Part shown: piece by piece, positions 63,001 to 64,000 of the stretch
Numbering within the stretch: the stretch's first letter is position 1
Layout of the letters: every line of letters starts with the position of its first letter
Assembly (NCBI GenBank): GCA_001592805.2
Contig: CP051140.1
Location: 1,241,501 to 1,305,500 of the forward strand
Source of the DNA: Peltaster fructicola
Taxonomy: Eukaryota > Ascomycota > Dothideomycetes
Direction: 5' to 3'
DNA length: 64,000 nt
The notes under the pieces: generated by a model
Seen by the model: the letters and a program-made list of their open reading frames with translations, nothing else
What the model was told of the DNA's origin: nothing
Database searches by the model: none
Made by a program: the position numbers and the translations under genes

Positions 63001-63431
63001 TGCAGAGAGCTATTTCTCGAGCTGGGCTGCTCCGATGCCCGACTTGCTCTGCCAAAATCTATAGCATTTTCCATGCGCCGCTTGCCCTCCGACTTGCTGC
63101 TCCTAGATGTAGAGTATTCGAGAATGGCTCCTCGAGCTCCACTGGTCCGTTGCTGTGCGATGCTGCTTCTGCCATCATTTATTCGCTGAATCTCCTCGCT
63201 CTTACGACTGGATAAGGATCTTGGAGGTGTGAGGAGCTTGTCCTTAAACCGTTCTCCTCTTGCGCTCCATTTATCCTTTTCAGATCTGAATGACTCTCCG
63301 CGTGAGCTCGAGGGACGATCTCTCCTGGCTTCATGGTTCGCGATTGTGGTGAAGGTCACATCTGCAATGGCAGATTGCTTTCGAGGCTCATAGTCGTGAT
63401 GGAACTCTCCGTTCGTGTCATTGTTGGACAT
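60042..63431 (-). CDS. Large Ser/Arg-rich protein with C-terminal membrane anchor, unknown
   Basis: Single exon, 1129 aa. The first 940 residues are mostly disordered, rich in Ser, Arg, Asp and His, with scattered predicted helices. The ordered end begins near 955 (VGRVRALLLASGIKAREISR, VLPSYLRESARLCELQ), continues as a helical bundle (SFLDEALGSLSKEIKTFQSD, DDAVDAVLRLRRRQFRLLRL) and finishes with hydrophobic stretches (WFTLSLLWWVWFVVVCFK, LVLVIYRLLRWLFTF), fitting a tail-anchored or hairpin membrane protein facing the cytosol. No domain I can name. The ATG at 63431 is the first in frame. Tail-anchoring to ER or mitochondria is inferred. Confidence 0.8.
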   Translation of the reverse strand: MSNNDTNGEFHHDYEPRKQSAIADVTFTTIANHEARRDRPSSSRGESFRSEKDKWSARGERFKDKLLTPPRSLSSRKSEEIQRINDGRSSIAQQRTSGARGAILEYSTSRSSKSEGKRRMENAIDFGRASRASEQPSSRNSSLQSDEPYHPSWRAPNQRLSKMPSMDPAQLVQMALNLSESRKRHASNPAAPPASNAAVALRASSAGAGTIPSTNATKDFVREQIGSRASGQSIQLPLDDDAHRDMNAEQYYFSPATLARAEKARKYFELAEKHRRLLLQLPALPTSHKTRPRTSSHLLTSQKQSGRAYNPLQALRNRRVRERQKDSAVCSPEQFMDLDKVEQWLTEVETARSDTEHPFQLPVFQPGSQQVSGSTIGHRHNKTADTVITKPEHDWYISPAELLADTYWTEQRQSTTDAQGDRRRQNSVTHERRSSVITPGHLPPALQTANITPEKVRHTHHLIPLSAANRLRQHRFARKHRSDSMSSTSSAEGLKRLPNDVNVGPLQRHMDEMIRKDAQDELSLPPKESPDHWDLTHTSGRNADRPKDHKKSHHQSSNGHAREPMSKPNGSADFMHHIVSSPESSQPTSPTTDRFSALIGVPNRKKSTDVSQHKTRLPLFHTRSKDAIDPEAIHRGELVKAVDDGMDPSRLSADAVRPSTFRRHKTADSVSSSLRELVHVRSKTTDSDMTTKDQSSTVTRFLRGSRLGEMVRTESSKFGSKLRVRERPGEETISDVSAINSEASDAEGPATSPKKGLTSAEVSDASPRASLDKNERRPRYYLPSFISPQMRGQSGLLSIRTNDSTDHITRQQADLRKRNRSPRFERLAPPRIALPAGDHDPQRLTVPTDRSSALDERRRSYGFLNPALRKRSRSHSHSRPLFGRGRTSGPLTSSALSTVSTHSAEDSRQWSISNQRPPGIFTDKSRDITSRDVGRVRALLLASGIKAREISRRLEVPSAVLPSYLRESARLCELQESALQQRPRKQEYTYAVELLSSFLDEALGSLSKEIKTFQSDDLQDLISRQDQFKARVSEDLTELVHNASDQADAFNIELSMQATLRTKQVDDAVDAVLRLRRRQFRLLRLAAFKMLEWFTLSLLWWVWFVVVCFKTVKRLVLVIYRLLRWLFTF

Positions 63432-64000
63432 GACCTGCTGCTCATCGTCGGATTCGGTAGCCTAGCCAGTGCTCGATTAGAGAAACTCAGAGGGCGCGAC
63501 GATGCGAGAAGGACATGTCAGCTCGAGCGCGGAGTAGACAGCCAAGCAGTGATTGAGGAGTAGGCCGATGCTGTTGGTTCAAGTAGCAGGGAGATGCAAG
63601 GTTATGCAGTACTGATGTGGTCTGCAGGATCACACGCGATAAAACTATGATTTGGCGAGCATATGATCGTCACAAAGGAACTCGTGAGCCGAATTTAGTG
63701 CCGCGGTAGATGTGACGACATAGTATACACAAGACTGCACATGTGTGCTTCCTGACAGGGATCGGATTGGCATGTGTCAGCAAGGGTGAAATGATTACGC
63801 TGCAATTATCTGGTATATGGCTGGAAACAAGAATTCAGTGCAAGTCCAACTCATTGTCCTGAGGATCAATATTCAGTGTCAATAGCCATGATCTAGGTGC
63901 ACCATGCTGGTGAGCAGTGGAAGATAGCTCAAGCAGATGTAGGCTCTTCACCTGCAGATGGCTTAACAGGTGTTCCGCTGCTAAGATCGAAGATTGAATC
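63432..64000. other. Upstream region at the right edge
   Basis: Promoter side of the preceding minus-strand gene. No further gene begins before the window ends, as far as I can see. Confidence 0.4.

Noticed and set aside
1-64000. Transposons, LTR or virus-like elements, CRISPR arrays
   Set aside because: No transposase, reverse transcriptase, integrase or capsid motif and no terminal repeats were seen in any frame I read.

Overview
The window is nuclear DNA of a filamentous ascomycete (Pezizomycotina). A Dothideomycete is my best guess from general gene make-up, but the sequence alone does not fix the class. The evidence is many GT-AG introns of about 40-55 nt, single-exon regulators with long Ser/Pro/Gln-rich disordered arms, Zn2Cys6 and bZIP factors, and unmistakable eukaryotic core genes: NSA2, PRP4, RPS2/uS5, the TFIIF beta subunit, CMC1, ornithine carbamoyltransferase and mitochondrial bL21. 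I saw no transposon, LTR element, virus-like element, CRISPR array, tRNA or rRNA gene that I could support.

Layout. 0-16 kb: the 3' part of a bZIP gene, a large single-pass glycoprotein, a pirin, a four-exon cytochrome P450, a Ser-rich orphan, a PX/PXB lipid-related protein (yeast YPR097W/Lec1-like) and TFIIF beta. 16-24.9 kb: a gene-poor, accessory-looking stretch with a secreted NucA/NucB-type DNase, three orphan proteins, a CTG microsatellite, a 35-bp tandem repeat and a Zn2Cys6 factor. 24.9-28.1 kb: a short-chain dehydrogenase and a GH47 mannosidase diverging from a shared promoter region. 28-34 kb: a possible gene relic, a small mitochondrial-looking protein, a DUF3712/LEA_2-type vacuolar membrane protein and ornithine carbamoyltransferase. 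34-39.5 kb: a long leader-like stretch, a MeaB-type bZIP factor and a Sel1-repeat protein. 40-50.8 kb: housekeeping (NSA2, bL21m, a PTC7-type phosphatase, PRP4, an MFS carrier, an F-box protein, CMC1). 51-63.4 kb: a fibronectin-III/coiled-coil membrane protein, an LtrA-type multi-pass protein, a second SDR, RPS2 and a large membrane-anchored orphan.

How the genes relate. There are no operons. Neighbours are mostly independent, often convergent with very short gaps (the TF and SDR stop 5 bp apart; PRP4 and the MFS gene 9 bp apart) or divergent from a shared promoter region. Candidate linked groups are the Zn2Cys6/SDR/GH47 trio and the divergent NSA2/bL21m pair (cytosolic and mitochondrial ribosome production).

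Most unusual points: an apparent 1-nt frame break inside the catalytic region of the PTC7-type phosphatase, a hydrophobic membrane-like segment in the MeaB-type bZIP factor, a possible gene relic near 28.5-28.85 kb, the NucA/NucB DNase with its orphan neighbourhood, and an SDR whose cofactor loop carries an extra residue. I found no convincing undescribed multi-gene system. Splice sites were read by eye from GT/AG signals, reading frame and family motifs; there is no transcript evidence.
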